A stretch of 64,000 nucleotides of DNA from an uncultured Desulfocapsa sp. (GCA_947311435.1 CAMZKT010000075.1:1-64000); one strand, 5' to 3'; positions 41,530-51,764 are shown, counted from the first letter of the stretch. Numbers and translations are program-made. The notes: generated from the sequence alone by a model not told the origin.

Positions 41530-41705
41530 CGAACCATACATCTCCGTTGTGCAAGCACAATAATAGATACATGCTCATCAGTATACCAATTCTAATCCCC
41601 TAACTATTAAAACTATACTACGCCCGGTAAACAGAACCACCCCAAATGACAGGAGGGAGGAAGGAGACATCTATCAATCTAACAATAGTCTTCCGACTAA
41701 TCGAC

Positions 41706-41978
41706 TTAATTGATCGCTTCAGAAAGTTTAGAGCCAGCTTTGAATTTAGCTACATTCTTCGCTGGGATATCGATGGATTTCCCGGTCTGAGGATTTCGCC
41801 CCTTGCGGGCTTCACGCCTGGTAACCGAAAACGTACCAAACCCTACCAGTGTAACTTTGTCGCCATTCTTCAAAGTTACAGCAATGGCTGCAAGTGTGCT
41901 GTTTAATGCCTTCTCTGCAGCGGCTTTGGAAATATCAGCGGCATCTGCAATATTTTCTACTAATTCCTTCTTGTTCAT
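41706..41978 (-). CDS. HU-family DNA-binding protein
   Basis: MNKKELVENIADAADISKAAAEKALN...GFGTFSVTRREARKGRNPQTGKSIDIPAKNVAKFKAG. Confidence 0.97.
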   Translation of the reverse strand: MNKKELVENIADAADISKAAAEKALNSTLAAIAVTLKNGDKVTLVGFGTFSVTRREARKGRNPQTGKSIDIPAKNVAKFKAGSKLSEAIN

Positions 41979-42318
41979 GAATCCCTCCCGAAAACTTCAT
42001 TTCTAATTAGACAAGGGGAAAAACTAATCATTGCCTCCCTGCCCTCTCCTTTATACTTTACATTTCTTTAATAAAAGGCTGGTTGATTGTCAAAAGAAAA
42101 AAAATCCCAACCGTTTTATTTCAATAGGCATTTTTGAATATCCCCCTTCGTTCCCGGAGTTTAAGCAAACGGATAAGATCCCTAAAAAAATAACAAATAT
42201 GACAATACATAGATTCTCTCACCCCATGGGAGAGATTTTAGGATGACTGATGAAGGGATGAACAAGATTGTGTCAGAAAACACGTTCTTGCAAGCAACCA
42301 CAATCAATCATTCTTCCT

Positions 42319-43083
42319 TCAGACCCGCAAGGACAAGTCGATAAGCACACGTACAAAACCCAGCCCTCTAAAATAATCTCTTATTTCAGTACGTAAATGC
42401 GGATCGAATACGCGATCGAAATCCCGTTGACAAAACTCCAGGACGACATCTTTTCCAATGGGTCTCACTCTGCATCCAGAAAATTCACGATCCAGTAAAA
42501 AGTACTCACCTTTTTCAATTATCGTTAAAGAACTCTTATCTATTAATGTTCCCTCAGGAAGACGAGTGGCGAGACAGGAATTGGAAGACTTAGCGTAGTT
42601 ACTTAAACGAAAGTCTTTGGCAAGAGCCCTGATTTCTTTTTTGTGCAATCCGGCATTAAGCAACGGAGTCTGTATGGAAAATTCATGAATCGCCCTGAAA
42701 CCCGGTCGATGGCTCCCGAGATCATCAACATTACTTCCATCCAGCAAAACGGTACAATCAAACGCTCCAAGTTCGTTCAAAAAAGTCTCATACATTCTCT
42801 TTTTGCAAAAATAGCAGCGACCGGGATCGTTCACTACAAACTCTGGCCAGGAAAACGGCGACAGAATAATTTTCAAAATCCGTCGGCTGTCGATTTCCAG
42901 CTCACTGAGCATTGCAGCAGCCTCCTTGTCCTCCTGGCTGGAAACAAGACCAGACACTCCACGGAGCACATAGACGTTCTCCCTGCCCAATGCCTCACAG
43001 GCTGCGAATAGCAAGAGCGTTGAATCCACCCCTCCGGAAAATGCTACAGCAACAGAAGAAAACTTCCTCAGCGATTTCAACAA
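42319..43083 (-). CDS. larE: LarE-like ATP-dependent sulfur transferase
   Basis: VAVAFSGGVDSTLLL; NDPGRCYFCKKRMYE; SNSCLATRLPEG. Confidence 0.9.
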   Translation of the reverse strand: MLKSLRKFSSVAVAFSGGVDSTLLLFAACEALGRENVYVLRGVSGLVSSQEDKEAAAMLSELEIDSRRILKIILSPFSWPEFVVNDPGRCYFCKKRMYETFLNELGAFDCTVLLDGSNVDDLGSHRPGFRAIHEFSIQTPLLNAGLHKKEIRALAKDFRLSNYAKSSNSCLATRLPEGTLIDKSSLTIIEKGEYFLLDREFSGCRVRPIGKDVVLEFCQRDFDRVFDPHLRTEIRDYFRGLGFVRVLIDLSLRV

Positions 43084-43113
43084 AAGCTGATATTTGCTTG
43101 TTCTTTTCAGCGC

Positions 43114-44304
43114 TCAACTCTTGAGAACATCGGCATCGGGAAGAAGCTCGGCCGGTTTATTCAGTAAAAATTTACCATCTTTCATCCAGGTCTTAAGGGT
43201 TTCTGCTATTTCTCTGGCCATTGGCAGGCTGGACAATGGGGCTGTAGGAACACTCTTCCCATTGACGACAATGGATCCTGATTTAAGTTCCGCATAGCTT
43301 ACCTCGCCATAGGTCTTGTTGATTCCATTGGAGTAATCATAGCCGTAATCAACAACCTGAGTATAAAGGTCATCGTCGGATACGCCAGTATAAGCAGCCA
43401 TCTCAGCATTCAGAACAGGAATTGGAATCCCCAGGCCAACAGCCATTGTGTTGCCGTATCCCAAGATAGAAATCCCCCGTATAAAGCGGGAAGACATTTG
43501 TTTCATATCTCCCTGAACCATTATCGTTCCGGCTGGTCTTACTGGTGTTCCATTCTCATGCCTTGGTGCATGAGGATTGTGCTGGGTGCCCTGTGATGTC
43601 ACATAGCCCACTCCACCCCCAAGAAAAATTCTGGTTCCCATACCGATGGTCTTATAATGAGGGTCGTTCAACAAGGGGCTTAAACTCCCGGCACTACAAT
43701 AATTCGCATTTTTACAGTTTGGTTTTAAGGTACCCATGTACGTATACACCGTCTTATCGGTTAGATTTACGGCACAGTTATAATTCTGATACCCATTCCT
43801 GGGATTACAGAGCAAAGCGTCGGGAAGCTCTTCCAGGGTAAATTCCTTTCGCATCTTTCGTCCAAGATAGCAATCCGTTCCATAAGCTTTAGCCTCCAGG
43901 AATACTTTTTTCCCAGCCAGCAGATCCTCAATCACATGCCCACCGCCATATCGAAACTCTCCGGGGTACAGTTTATTCAAAGGATCGTCCTCCGCTGGTT
44001 CCGTGGCACCAATATAACAATCAACAGCAGCCAGTCCTGCATAAGCAGAAACTTTATTAATCCACACCCTGGAAGCCTTAATCGTGGGTGTCGTCTGTCC
44101 AAAATTCAAGAATGCGCCGGAGGAACACATGGGAGAAAAAGTGCCTGTGGTAACTACATCCACTTCTCTTGCAGCACCTTCCGCCCCCTTTGCCTGTACA
44201 ATTTCGATCATCTCTTCAGCAGTGACAATAACAGCTTCACCGGCTTTGATACGTGCATTTATTTCCTCATAGGTCTTTTGTACTGGTTTGTCGCTCATGC
44301 TCAC
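43114..44304 (-). CDS. DUF39/COG1900 homocysteine biosynthesis protein
   Basis: MCSSGAFLNFGQTTPTIKASRVWINKVSAYAGLAAVDCYIGATE; GGGVGYVTSQGTQHNP. Confidence 0.88.
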   Translation of the reverse strand: MSMSDKPVQKTYEEINARIKAGEAVIVTAEEMIEIVQAKGAEGAAREVDVVTTGTFSPMCSSGAFLNFGQTTPTIKASRVWINKVSAYAGLAAVDCYIGATEPAEDDPLNKLYPGEFRYGGGHVIEDLLAGKKVFLEAKAYGTDCYLGRKMRKEFTLEELPDALLCNPRNGYQNYNCAVNLTDKTVYTYMGTLKPNCKNANYCSAGSLSPLLNDPHYKTIGMGTRIFLGGGVGYVTSQGTQHNPHAPRHENGTPVRPAGTIMVQGDMKQMSSRFIRGISILGYGNTMAVGLGIPIPVLNAEMAAYTGVSDDDLYTQVVDYGYDYSNGINKTYGEVSYAELKSGSIVVNGKSVPTAPLSSLPMAREIAETLKTWMKDGKFLLNKPAELLPDADVLKS

Positions 44305-44508
44305 AGCTCTCTTTTTTTTAATAGTTCCGACATCTTCATAGAAAAACGGTTAAAAATTACGAATAAACAGGAAATGTACCTGTTCGGCAATGCTTATTCC
44401 AGTTCTTTTTTACAACTTGACTTACTTTTTTCTTTGCCCTACATTCCGCAGTCACATATTCTACTAATGCAAAGCAACCTTCTTTTTTTACGACATAAAG
44501 GATTAGCA

Positions 44509-45597
44509 ATGGCAAAAGATCTGACTCCTGTCCGGGATGAAATTGACAAAATTGACAATACCATCCTCAATCTTCTAAAAGAACGACTCTCTCTCGCAAA
44601 ACAAATCGGCGAACTAAAAAATGATGGTAACCGTGCGAAATGGGACCCCCGACGTGAAAGGGAAATTTACGAACGCCTGAAAAAACTGAACAACGGTGAA
44701 TTCCCCAAAGATGCCCTTCATTCCATTTTCCATGAAATCATAACAACATGCCGGCTTTCTCAGCAAAAGATTGCCGTTTCTTACCTAGGGCCTGAAGCCA
44801 CATTCACTCACCTTGCTGGAGTCAAATATTTTGGTCATTCAGCAGCTTACAGCTCCATGGAATCCATCGCCGATGTGTTCTCTGAAGTTGAAAAAGGACG
44901 CACCCAGTACGGCATAGTACCCGTCGAAAACTCAATCGAAGGGGCTGTTTTTTCAACGCTTGACTCCTTTATGAAATTCAGAACCAAGATTTGCGGTGAA
45001 GTACGCATGGAAATCACCCACAATCTTGTCTGTAAATCGGGAAACATAGCTGATATTCAAACAGTGGCCTCACACACTCAACCACTGGCTCAGTGCAGGG
45101 AATGGCTTCGCAAGCACCTCCCATCCTGCCCGACCCTTCCTGTGTTCTCCACCGGTGCCGCTGCACAGATGGCTGCCAACAACCCGAATATCGGAGCCAT
45201 AGCTTCCTCTCTTGCGATAAAGACCTATGACTTACAAGTGGTGGTAAAAGGTATCGAAGACTATCGCGGGAACACCACACGTTTCCTGGTTATTGGCAAA
45301 GAATCACCAAGCCCAAGCGGAAGTGACAGGACTTCTCTCCTGCTGGGAATTAAAGAACGTCCGGGCGCATTAAATGAGATCCTAAGTGTAATTGCCAGGG
45401 CAGGAATCAACCTCGCGAAAATTGAATCAAGGCCGATTAAGGGAAAACAGTGGAAATATTTATTTTTCCTTGATCTCATGGGACACATAGAAGAACCACA
45501 CATTAAAGATTGCTGTACAACCTTAGGCGTACTTTGCTCTTATTTTGAATGGCTTGGCTCTTACCCTGTTGCCGACGAATCATCCTCCGATGCGTGA
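44509..45597 (+). CDS. pheA: Bifunctional chorismate mutase/prephenate dehydratase
   Basis: N-terminal chorismate mutase helices; VSYLGPEATFTHLAG; YGIVPVENSIEGAVFSTLDSF; ACT domain ERPGALNEILSVIARAGINLAKIESRPIKG. Confidence 0.95.
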   Translation: MAKDLTPVRDEIDKIDNTILNLLKERLSLAKQIGELKNDGNRAKWDPRREREIYERLKKLNNGEFPKDALHSIFHEIITTCRLSQQKIAVSYLGPEATFTHLAGVKYFGHSAAYSSMESIADVFSEVEKGRTQYGIVPVENSIEGAVFSTLDSFMKFRTKICGEVRMEITHNLVCKSGNIADIQTVASHTQPLAQCREWLRKHLPSCPTLPVFSTGAAAQMAANNPNIGAIASSLAIKTYDLQVVVKGIEDYRGNTTRFLVIGKESPSPSGSDRTSLLLGIKERPGALNEILSVIARAGINLAKIESRPIKGKQWKYLFFLDLMGHIEEPHIKDCCTTLGVLCSYFEWLGSYPVADESSSDA

Positions 45598-46635
45598 CAT
45601 CTGCCCAGAGCAATTCGTCTGAGCTTCAGTCAACGTATGCCCTTTGGGCTTATCAAGTATTGTTTGCCTGATAAGCCCTCTGATCTCATCATTTGTCGCT
45701 CCTCCACGGAGCATTTCCTTCAAGTTAACCTCGTTATCATGAAGCAAACATGCCCGAAGCCTCCCGGCAGAAGTCAACCGCAAACGATTGCAAGTCTCAC
45801 AAAAATGGTGGCTGATTGGACTGATAAATCCTATTGTACCCTGCAAACCATCATTTGAAACCAAAGAGTACACCCTCGCCGGTCCATCCATTCTCTGCCC
45901 TGGTAAAGCTTCCAATGTCCCTACGCTTTCCACTATTTTTTGAAGTTCTGAGGAGGTGATATAGGTAGTCGTCTTCCATGTTGAATCAGCACCAACCGGC
46001 ATAAACTCAATAAACCGAACCTGGTAAGGACTTTCCAATGCCAGTCGTGCAAAATCCACAAACTCATCATCATTCACTCCCTTCATTGCCACCACGTTCA
46101 GTTTCACATCAAAGCCTAATTCGCGGGCCGTTTCAATTCCCCTCCACACCTGAGCGTAAAGATCGGCTCCAGTTATTTCCTGGAACCGTTCGGGACGCAT
46201 GGTGTCGAGCGAAATATTGAGTTTACGAATCCCCGCAGCATACAAGCCTTCCGCCTTTTCGTGAAGCAACACACCATTCGTAGTCAACCGAATTTCATCA
46301 AGCCCATCGATTCTGGATAGAGAGGCAATAAACCCCATCACCCCTTTGCGTACCAAAGGTTCTCCACCAGTAAGACGAATCTTATTCATCCCCATCTCAA
46401 CAACCAACCCGATGATACGCAGTAATTCTTCGTAACTGAGCAATTCTCTTTGTTCGAGCATTTTCAAGCCACCACTCTGACCGGCGGGCATACAATACAC
46501 ACAGCGCAGATTACATCGATCGGTGAGAGAGAGACGAAGATAGGAGATCGTCCGTGCGAACGAATCTACTAACGAATCGGTTTTACTACTCTTTTCATGT
46601 TTTTCGTTCATAGTGTGATAATAGTCATTCTTCAA
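45580..46635 (-). CDS. moaA: GTP 3',8-cyclase MoaA
   Basis: YLRLSLTDRCNLRCVYCMP; KIRLTGGEPLVRKG; C-terminal CETCNRLRLTSAGRLRACL. Confidence 0.96.
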   Translation of the reverse strand: MKNDYYHTMNEKHEKSSKTDSLVDSFARTISYLRLSLTDRCNLRCVYCMPAGQSGGLKMLEQRELLSYEELLRIIGLVVEMGMNKIRLTGGEPLVRKGVMGFIASLSRIDGLDEIRLTTNGVLLHEKAEGLYAAGIRKLNISLDTMRPERFQEITGADLYAQVWRGIETARELGFDVKLNVVAMKGVNDDEFVDFARLALESPYQVRFIEFMPVGADSTWKTTTYITSSELQKIVESVGTLEALPGQRMDGPARVYSLVSNDGLQGTIGFISPISHHFCETCNRLRLTSAGRLRACLLHDNEVNLKEMLRGGATNDEIRGLIRQTILDKPKGHTLTEAQTNCSGQMSRIGG

Positions 46636-46768
46636 GGGTACCCTGCATCATTGACTTTGCTGACAAGGACTAATATATTGGCATCCTCTTACCCTGAATA
46701 TTGCTTTTCCGCCAGCAGTTATTTCTACTACCGGCACGGACAGCACAATAACAAACAGGTTAAAGCTG

Positions 46769-47770
46769 ATGCTTACACTAGGAATTGAAAGTTCCTGCGA
46801 CGATACTGCCGCTGCGGTATTACTGGATACGAGCACCATTCTTTCTTCAGTACTCACCAGCCAGGACAAAATACACACCCGCTTTGGTGGTGTGGTTCCA
46901 GAACTTGCATCGCGCTGTCACCTTGAGTCTATTGTCCCTGTTGTCAACGAAGCTTTGGTACGTGCTAATGTCACCTTGAGGGACATTGATCTGATATCCG
47001 TAACGCAGGGCCCTGGGCTTATCGGGTCACTCCTGGTTGGCTTTTCCTATGCCAAGGCACTCTCCTTTGTCAGCAATATCCCCTATGTTGGGGTGGATCA
47101 CATGGCAGGCCACATCCTCTCCGTTTTTCTTGAAGAAGACAAACCGGATTTCCCTTTTATTGCTCTTGTGGTTTCCGGTGGCACGAGCTCAATTTACCGG
47201 GCGGATAGTTTTACCCAGTTCACCCTCCTTGGCAGAACACGAGACGATGCTGCAGGGGAGGCATTCGACAAAGTCGCGAAACTCCTTGGCTTTTCCTATC
47301 CTGGCGGCCCTGCCATTTCCGGTGAAGCACAACAAGGGAACGCCAAAGCCATTAAATTTCCCCGTTCATGGCTGGAAGTGGATTCACTCGATTTCAGTTT
47401 TTCTGGCCTTAAAACATCAGTACTCAATCATTGCAATCGTGAAAAACAGAAAAACATTCCTCTTTGCATAGCGGACATCTGTGCCTCTTTTCAAGAAGCA
47501 GCCGTTGAAGTTCTCGTTGAAAAAACGCTTCTTGCAGCTTCACAACAAAGTGTTAACCGTGTAGTCTTAGGAGGTGGCGTTTCAGCGAACCCTCGTCTGA
47601 GAGAACTGATGAAAGACCGTTGTAAGGAAGAGCGGAGAGAACTCTTTGTTCCACGACCGGCATACTGTACCGACAACGGAGCGATGATCGCCATTGCAGG
47701 TGTTCATTCTCATCGTGAAAACTCCGATTGTACCTATAACCTGGACGTTTACACTCGCTCCACCTTATAA
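46769..47770 (+). CDS. tsaD: tRNA threonylcarbamoyladenosine transferase TsaD
   Basis: LGIESSCDDTAAAVL; VTQGPGLIGSLLVG; GGGVSANPRLR. Confidence 0.97.
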   Translation: MLTLGIESSCDDTAAAVLLDTSTILSSVLTSQDKIHTRFGGVVPELASRCHLESIVPVVNEALVRANVTLRDIDLISVTQGPGLIGSLLVGFSYAKALSFVSNIPYVGVDHMAGHILSVFLEEDKPDFPFIALVVSGGTSSIYRADSFTQFTLLGRTRDDAAGEAFDKVAKLLGFSYPGGPAISGEAQQGNAKAIKFPRSWLEVDSLDFSFSGLKTSVLNHCNREKQKNIPLCIADICASFQEAAVEVLVEKTLLAASQQSVNRVVLGGGVSANPRLRELMKDRCKEERRELFVPRPAYCTDNGAMIAIAGVHSHRENSDCTYNLDVYTRSTL

Positions 47771-47777
47771 TTATGCC

Positions 47778-48293
47778 ATGAACCCGAAACGAACAGTCAA
47801 ATACTTTTGTATTAAATTTACCCGACTTCAAGGGAATCCACATTCTCTTGCCATTGGCACAGCCATAGGCACCTTTTTAGGTATTGTCCCCATTACTCCT
47901 TTTCATACCATTGCCGTAATAGCCGCAACATTTGTGACCCGAACCTCCACAATCGCAGGCTACCTCGCGACTCTGCTCACCTGCAACCCACTCACTTATA
48001 TCCCGCAATATTATTTATCCATTGTTATAGGTAACATCCTTACTCCCTACAATTTCACATGGGAAAAAATGCAGGAGGTTCTGGATCTTTTATTTGCCAA
48101 ACCAAGTTTCAAGGAATCTGTACAGGCCCTTAGTGGAATAGGTTCTGAAGCTGTTATTGTATTACTCGTTGGTGGGGCAGCTCTGGCATTTCCATTTACC
48201 ATTGCCAGTTATTTTTTGTCGCTGCGATTGTTCATCAGAATAAAACGGAAAAGAAGAGAAAAACATATTTTAGCACCGGGAAAGGTACTGTAA
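47778..48293 (+). CDS. DUF2062 membrane protein (copy 1)
   Basis: GNPHSLAIGTAIGTFLGIVPITPFHT; CNPLTYIPQYYLSIVIGN. Confidence 0.85.
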   Translation: MNPKRTVKYFCIKFTRLQGNPHSLAIGTAIGTFLGIVPITPFHTIAVIAATFVTRTSTIAGYLATLLTCNPLTYIPQYYLSIVIGNILTPYNFTWEKMQEVLDLLFAKPSFKESVQALSGIGSEAVIVLLVGGAALAFPFTIASYFLSLRLFIRIKRKRREKHILAPGKVL

Positions 48294-48364
48294 GAACCTT
48301 CCCTCTCGAGTAGGTACATGGAACGACTATTGCCCCAGATACTGCATGGCACACGGCAGACAGA

Positions 48365-48886
48365 ATGAAATTTACACGGATTAGACAATATTACTATCTC
48401 AAATTTTTGAGGATTAAAGGCGACCCGAGAGATATTGCCTGGGGAGCCTGTATTGGCGCAATCATAGGTACCATGCCGGTCATGCCGTTTCACACTGTTG
48501 GTATCATTACAGTCTGTTTCCTGACAAGGACGTCAGCAATGGCCGGCCTTTTTGCAAGTCTTGTTATCAGTAACCCTTTTACTTATATTCCCATCTACTA
48601 TGCCAGCATGGTCATTGGTAACTGCATTACCCCTTACGAGGTAAACTGGACTCAAATTCATAATATCCTGAATATAATCGTCTCAGGAAATGGATTCAAA
48701 GAGACTGTCCATTTACTCTTTAATCAGGGCGCCGAGTTAATTATCGTAATGCTCAGCGGTGGCTTGATTCTCGCCATCCCCACTGCTATCGTTTGGTATG
48801 TTTTCACCCTGCGACTTTTTCTTAAAATTCGTGAAAAACGAAGACAAAAACATATCCTTCGCGAACAGAAGAAAAAGCTTAACTAA
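48365..48886 (+). CDS. DUF2062 membrane protein (copy 2)
   Basis: GDPRDIAWGACIGAIIGTMPVMPFHT; SNPFTYIPIYYASMVIGN; parallels copy 1. Confidence 0.85.
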   Translation: MKFTRIRQYYYLKFLRIKGDPRDIAWGACIGAIIGTMPVMPFHTVGIITVCFLTRTSAMAGLFASLVISNPFTYIPIYYASMVIGNCITPYEVNWTQIHNILNIIVSGNGFKETVHLLFNQGAELIIVMLSGGLILAIPTAIVWYVFTLRLFLKIREKRRQKHILREQKKKLN

Positions 48887-48927
48887 TTTCATCTACGCTG
48901 ATTTCAATTACAAAAGGACAACAATGT

Positions 48928-49824
48928 ATGACCCGTTACGGTAACACCAGAAAATCCCTGCATGAAGAGAACCTCGCCCCCAAAAAACAACTTGGCCAGA
49001 ATTTTCTGATTCACAAGGCAACAGCGGCTGCTGTTGCAGACTGTGGAAAGATACAGCCCGACGACATAATCGTAGAAGTAGGGGTCGGTCTTGGGGCACT
49101 CACCCAGCCCATTGCAGAGAAAGCAGCACATGTTTATGGCTTGGAAGTGGACAGCGGCATAGTTCGATTTCATGAAAAAAAGAATGATCTGCCCCCGAAT
49201 GTCACACTCCTGCATCAGGATATATTAAAGGCTGATTTTGATGAGCTGTATCGACTTAGCAAGGGGCCTTTGAAAATCATGGCAAACCTCCCCTACTCCA
49301 TCTCCAACCCCTTTTTGTTTAAACTGATAGAACACCAGGAAAAAGTTTCCTGGGCCACCGTCATGCTGCAAAAGGAAGTTGCAGATCGCCTGACAGCCGC
49401 TCCCTCAACAAAACAATATGGAATCCCCACGGTTCTCTTAAAAGGCTGTGCCACGGTTGAATCCTTGCTCATACTGCATCCGGCCGAATTCCACCCTCGC
49501 CCCAAGATTGATTCTGTGGTAGTTCGTATTGTGTTTTCTGATCCTGAGAAAATTGCAGGAAGAGCTTACGACAGAGCCCTTTTTCAGAAAATAGTGCGCG
49601 CCGCATTCAGTCAACGCCGAAAGACACTTTTGAATACTCTTACTTCAGGAGGTTTTTTCAGAAACCTGAGTGGGGACGACAAAAAACATTCAAAACACCT
49701 TACTGAAGAGGCCATTATCGAAGCTGGAATTTTACCTGGCACACGAGCGGAAGTTCTCGATCTCCAGGATTTCATTACTCTCAGCCTCTCCTTTTCCCGA
49801 AAGCTTTCACAAAATCCGTCGTAG
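48928..49824 (+). CDS. rsmA: 16S rRNA dimethyladenosine transferase
   Basis: KKQLGQNFLIHKATAAAVAD; VEVGVGLGALTQPIAEKA; NLPYSISNPFLFKLIE. Confidence 0.95.
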   Translation: MTRYGNTRKSLHEENLAPKKQLGQNFLIHKATAAAVADCGKIQPDDIIVEVGVGLGALTQPIAEKAAHVYGLEVDSGIVRFHEKKNDLPPNVTLLHQDILKADFDELYRLSKGPLKIMANLPYSISNPFLFKLIEHQEKVSWATVMLQKEVADRLTAAPSTKQYGIPTVLLKGCATVESLLILHPAEFHPRPKIDSVVVRIVFSDPEKIAGRAYDRALFQKIVRAAFSQRRKTLLNTLTSGGFFRNLSGDDKKHSKHLTEEAIIEAGILPGTRAEVLDLQDFITLSLSFSRKLSQNPS

Positions 49825-49835
49825 AGAATCAAACC

Positions 49836-50999
49836 ATGCAAAACTTCGTATTTCACAATCCATGTAAAATTCTCTTTGGGAAGAACACGGTTCCGGCCAT
49901 TGGAACAGAGACACTCCTTCTCGGCAAAAGAGTCCTGCTAGTTTATGGCTCAGGATCCATAAAAAAAAACACTATTTACGAGCAGGTCATGCAGTCGCTT
50001 CTCGCCGCAGGAGCGATAATTACCGAACACGATGGCGTCCAGTCCAATCCAATTCTTTCCCATGTGCATAAAGGAATAGTGCTTGCGCGAACAAACCGCT
50101 GTGACGTTGTCTGCGCCGTTGGAGGCGGTTCTGTAATCGATGAAGCAAAAGCTATTTGCGCAGGAACAGTGGTTCAACATGATGTGTGGAAGTTTTTTAC
50201 CGGCAAAAAGAGTATAAAAAATCCTTTGCCACTCACCACAGTGCTTACCCTTGCAGCATCCGGCTCAGAAATGAATTCCGGCATGGTCATCACAAACGAT
50301 TCAACAGCACAAAAGTTTGGGTTTGCCAATAAACACCTCTATCCGAAAACATCCATTCTTGATCCCACCTGCACCTTTTCTGTCCCTCAAAACCACACTG
50401 CCTACGGTGCGATTGATGCTGTTTCTCACGTGCTTGAATGTTATTTTACCACCACAGATCCCCATACCCCTGTGCAGGACAGGCTGATGGAAGGCCTTGT
50501 GATCAACGCCATGGAAAGCTGTAATAGGGTATTGGAAAAAACAAACGACTACCATGCACGGGCAGACCTTATGTGGACTGCAAGCCTCGCCTTGAACGGC
50601 TTGACAAGTTCGGGGCTGGGAAAACTTGGTTTCCCCATGCATATGATAGAACATAGCCTCTCGGCCTTATATAATGTTCCACATGGGGCAGGCCTTTCTG
50701 CAATAATCCCGGGATGGATGCGATACAATATGAACAAACAGCCCCATCGATTCGCCCAATTCGCAGAACGTGTTTTTGACAAACGGACAGGGACCCTTGA
50801 AGAAAGAGCGACCCAGGGAGTAAGCTCACTCACTGACTGGTTTTCTAAAATTCAATCCCCGATAAGCATTACAGCACTGAATATCCCCCATACAGCAATA
50901 CCAGAGCTTGCTGAAAATGCGACTGCACTTGCCAAAATCTGGAGAATGCGAGATTATTCTGTGGAAAAGATAGTAGAAATACTGCATGCCTGTTTATAG
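49836..50999 (+). CDS. Iron-containing alcohol dehydrogenase
   Basis: VGGGSVIDEAKAICAG; AIDAVSHVLE; HMIEHSLSALYNVPHGAGLSAIIPG. Confidence 0.92.
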   Translation: MQNFVFHNPCKILFGKNTVPAIGTETLLLGKRVLLVYGSGSIKKNTIYEQVMQSLLAAGAIITEHDGVQSNPILSHVHKGIVLARTNRCDVVCAVGGGSVIDEAKAICAGTVVQHDVWKFFTGKKSIKNPLPLTTVLTLAASGSEMNSGMVITNDSTAQKFGFANKHLYPKTSILDPTCTFSVPQNHTAYGAIDAVSHVLECYFTTTDPHTPVQDRLMEGLVINAMESCNRVLEKTNDYHARADLMWTASLALNGLTSSGLGKLGFPMHMIEHSLSALYNVPHGAGLSAIIPGWMRYNMNKQPHRFAQFAERVFDKRTGTLEERATQGVSSLTDWFSKIQSPISITALNIPHTAIPELAENATALAKIWRMRDYSVEKIVEILHACL

Positions 51000-51140
51000 A
51001 TAAAAGATAACTACTCACGGGAGTACGCGAATTACTTTCACAAACCACCGATTTTGTAACTGCTTACAGAGTGCCGCAGTTTTTCGCAGGCAGGTTGGCG
51101 CAGCGTATATGTCAGACGTAAGCTATCCAGGAGAAACACA

Positions 51141-51413
51141 ATGATCAAAAAATATGACTACCAGGAGGGCTATTGCAAAAAACTTGGCCATTTCCTAACT
51201 TTTGCCTACTGCCGACACGCACAGCACAATCTCCCCTGTGACAAAGTATTAGATTGCTGGTTCCAATGTTTTCCTGTTGAGAAATTCATCACAGAAAATT
51301 ATTCAAGCGATGAGCAAAAGAGAATCTTTGCTCCACCCAAAGCAAAGGTCTTGAGCTTAACGGAAATATTGGAACAGGCACAACAACGAATCAGAGAAAA
51401 CAAAAATAAATAG
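51141..51413 (+). CDS. Small Cys-containing hypothetical protein
   Basis: 90 aa, GYCKKLGHFLTFAYCRHAQHNLPCDKVLDCWFQCFPV; RBS-like AGGAGA upstream. Confidence 0.55.
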   Translation: MIKKYDYQEGYCKKLGHFLTFAYCRHAQHNLPCDKVLDCWFQCFPVEKFITENYSSDEQKRIFAPPKAKVLSLTEILEQAQQRIRENKNK

Positions 51414-51419
51414 TGGGGC

Positions 51420-51764
51420 TCACCTCTTTCTGATATCCAGTAATACCCGATCGTTCAACGTTATATACACAATATCACCACTTCTTCTGTCAACCTGGCA
51501 TGTTCCAGCATACCTGATTTTACGGCCATTTGAATTTTTAATGAAAATTGACTGTGGTTTGCTCCAGTAATAATAGAAAAATTCATCATCCCAAAGCCGT
51601 TTCCTGCAATTAGAAACTTTGACAACTCCCGGTGGCCTCTGTGATTTATATTTGTCTTTGCACTTTTCTGCTGCGGACGCCCAGGAAATCGTATCTGTTT
51701 CCAGCACATGCACGGCTGGCTCCCTGAGAAAGACAAAAGCCAAGACAACAAGCAGTAACAGCAC
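51420..51764 (-). CDS. Hypothetical membrane-anchored protein
   Basis: 114 aa, N-terminal hydrophobic segment LLLLVVLAFVFL. Confidence 0.45.
   Translation of the reverse strand: MLLLLVVLAFVFLREPAVHVLETDTISWASAAEKCKDKYKSQRPPGVVKVSNCRKRLWDDEFFYYYWSKPQSIFIKNSNGRKIRYAGTCQVDRRSGDIVYITLNDRVLLDIRKR

Noticed and set aside
43936-44508. N-terminal extension of the pheA ORF
   Set aside because: Overlaps the divergent DUF39 gene; the chorismate mutase domain begins at the ATG at 44509.
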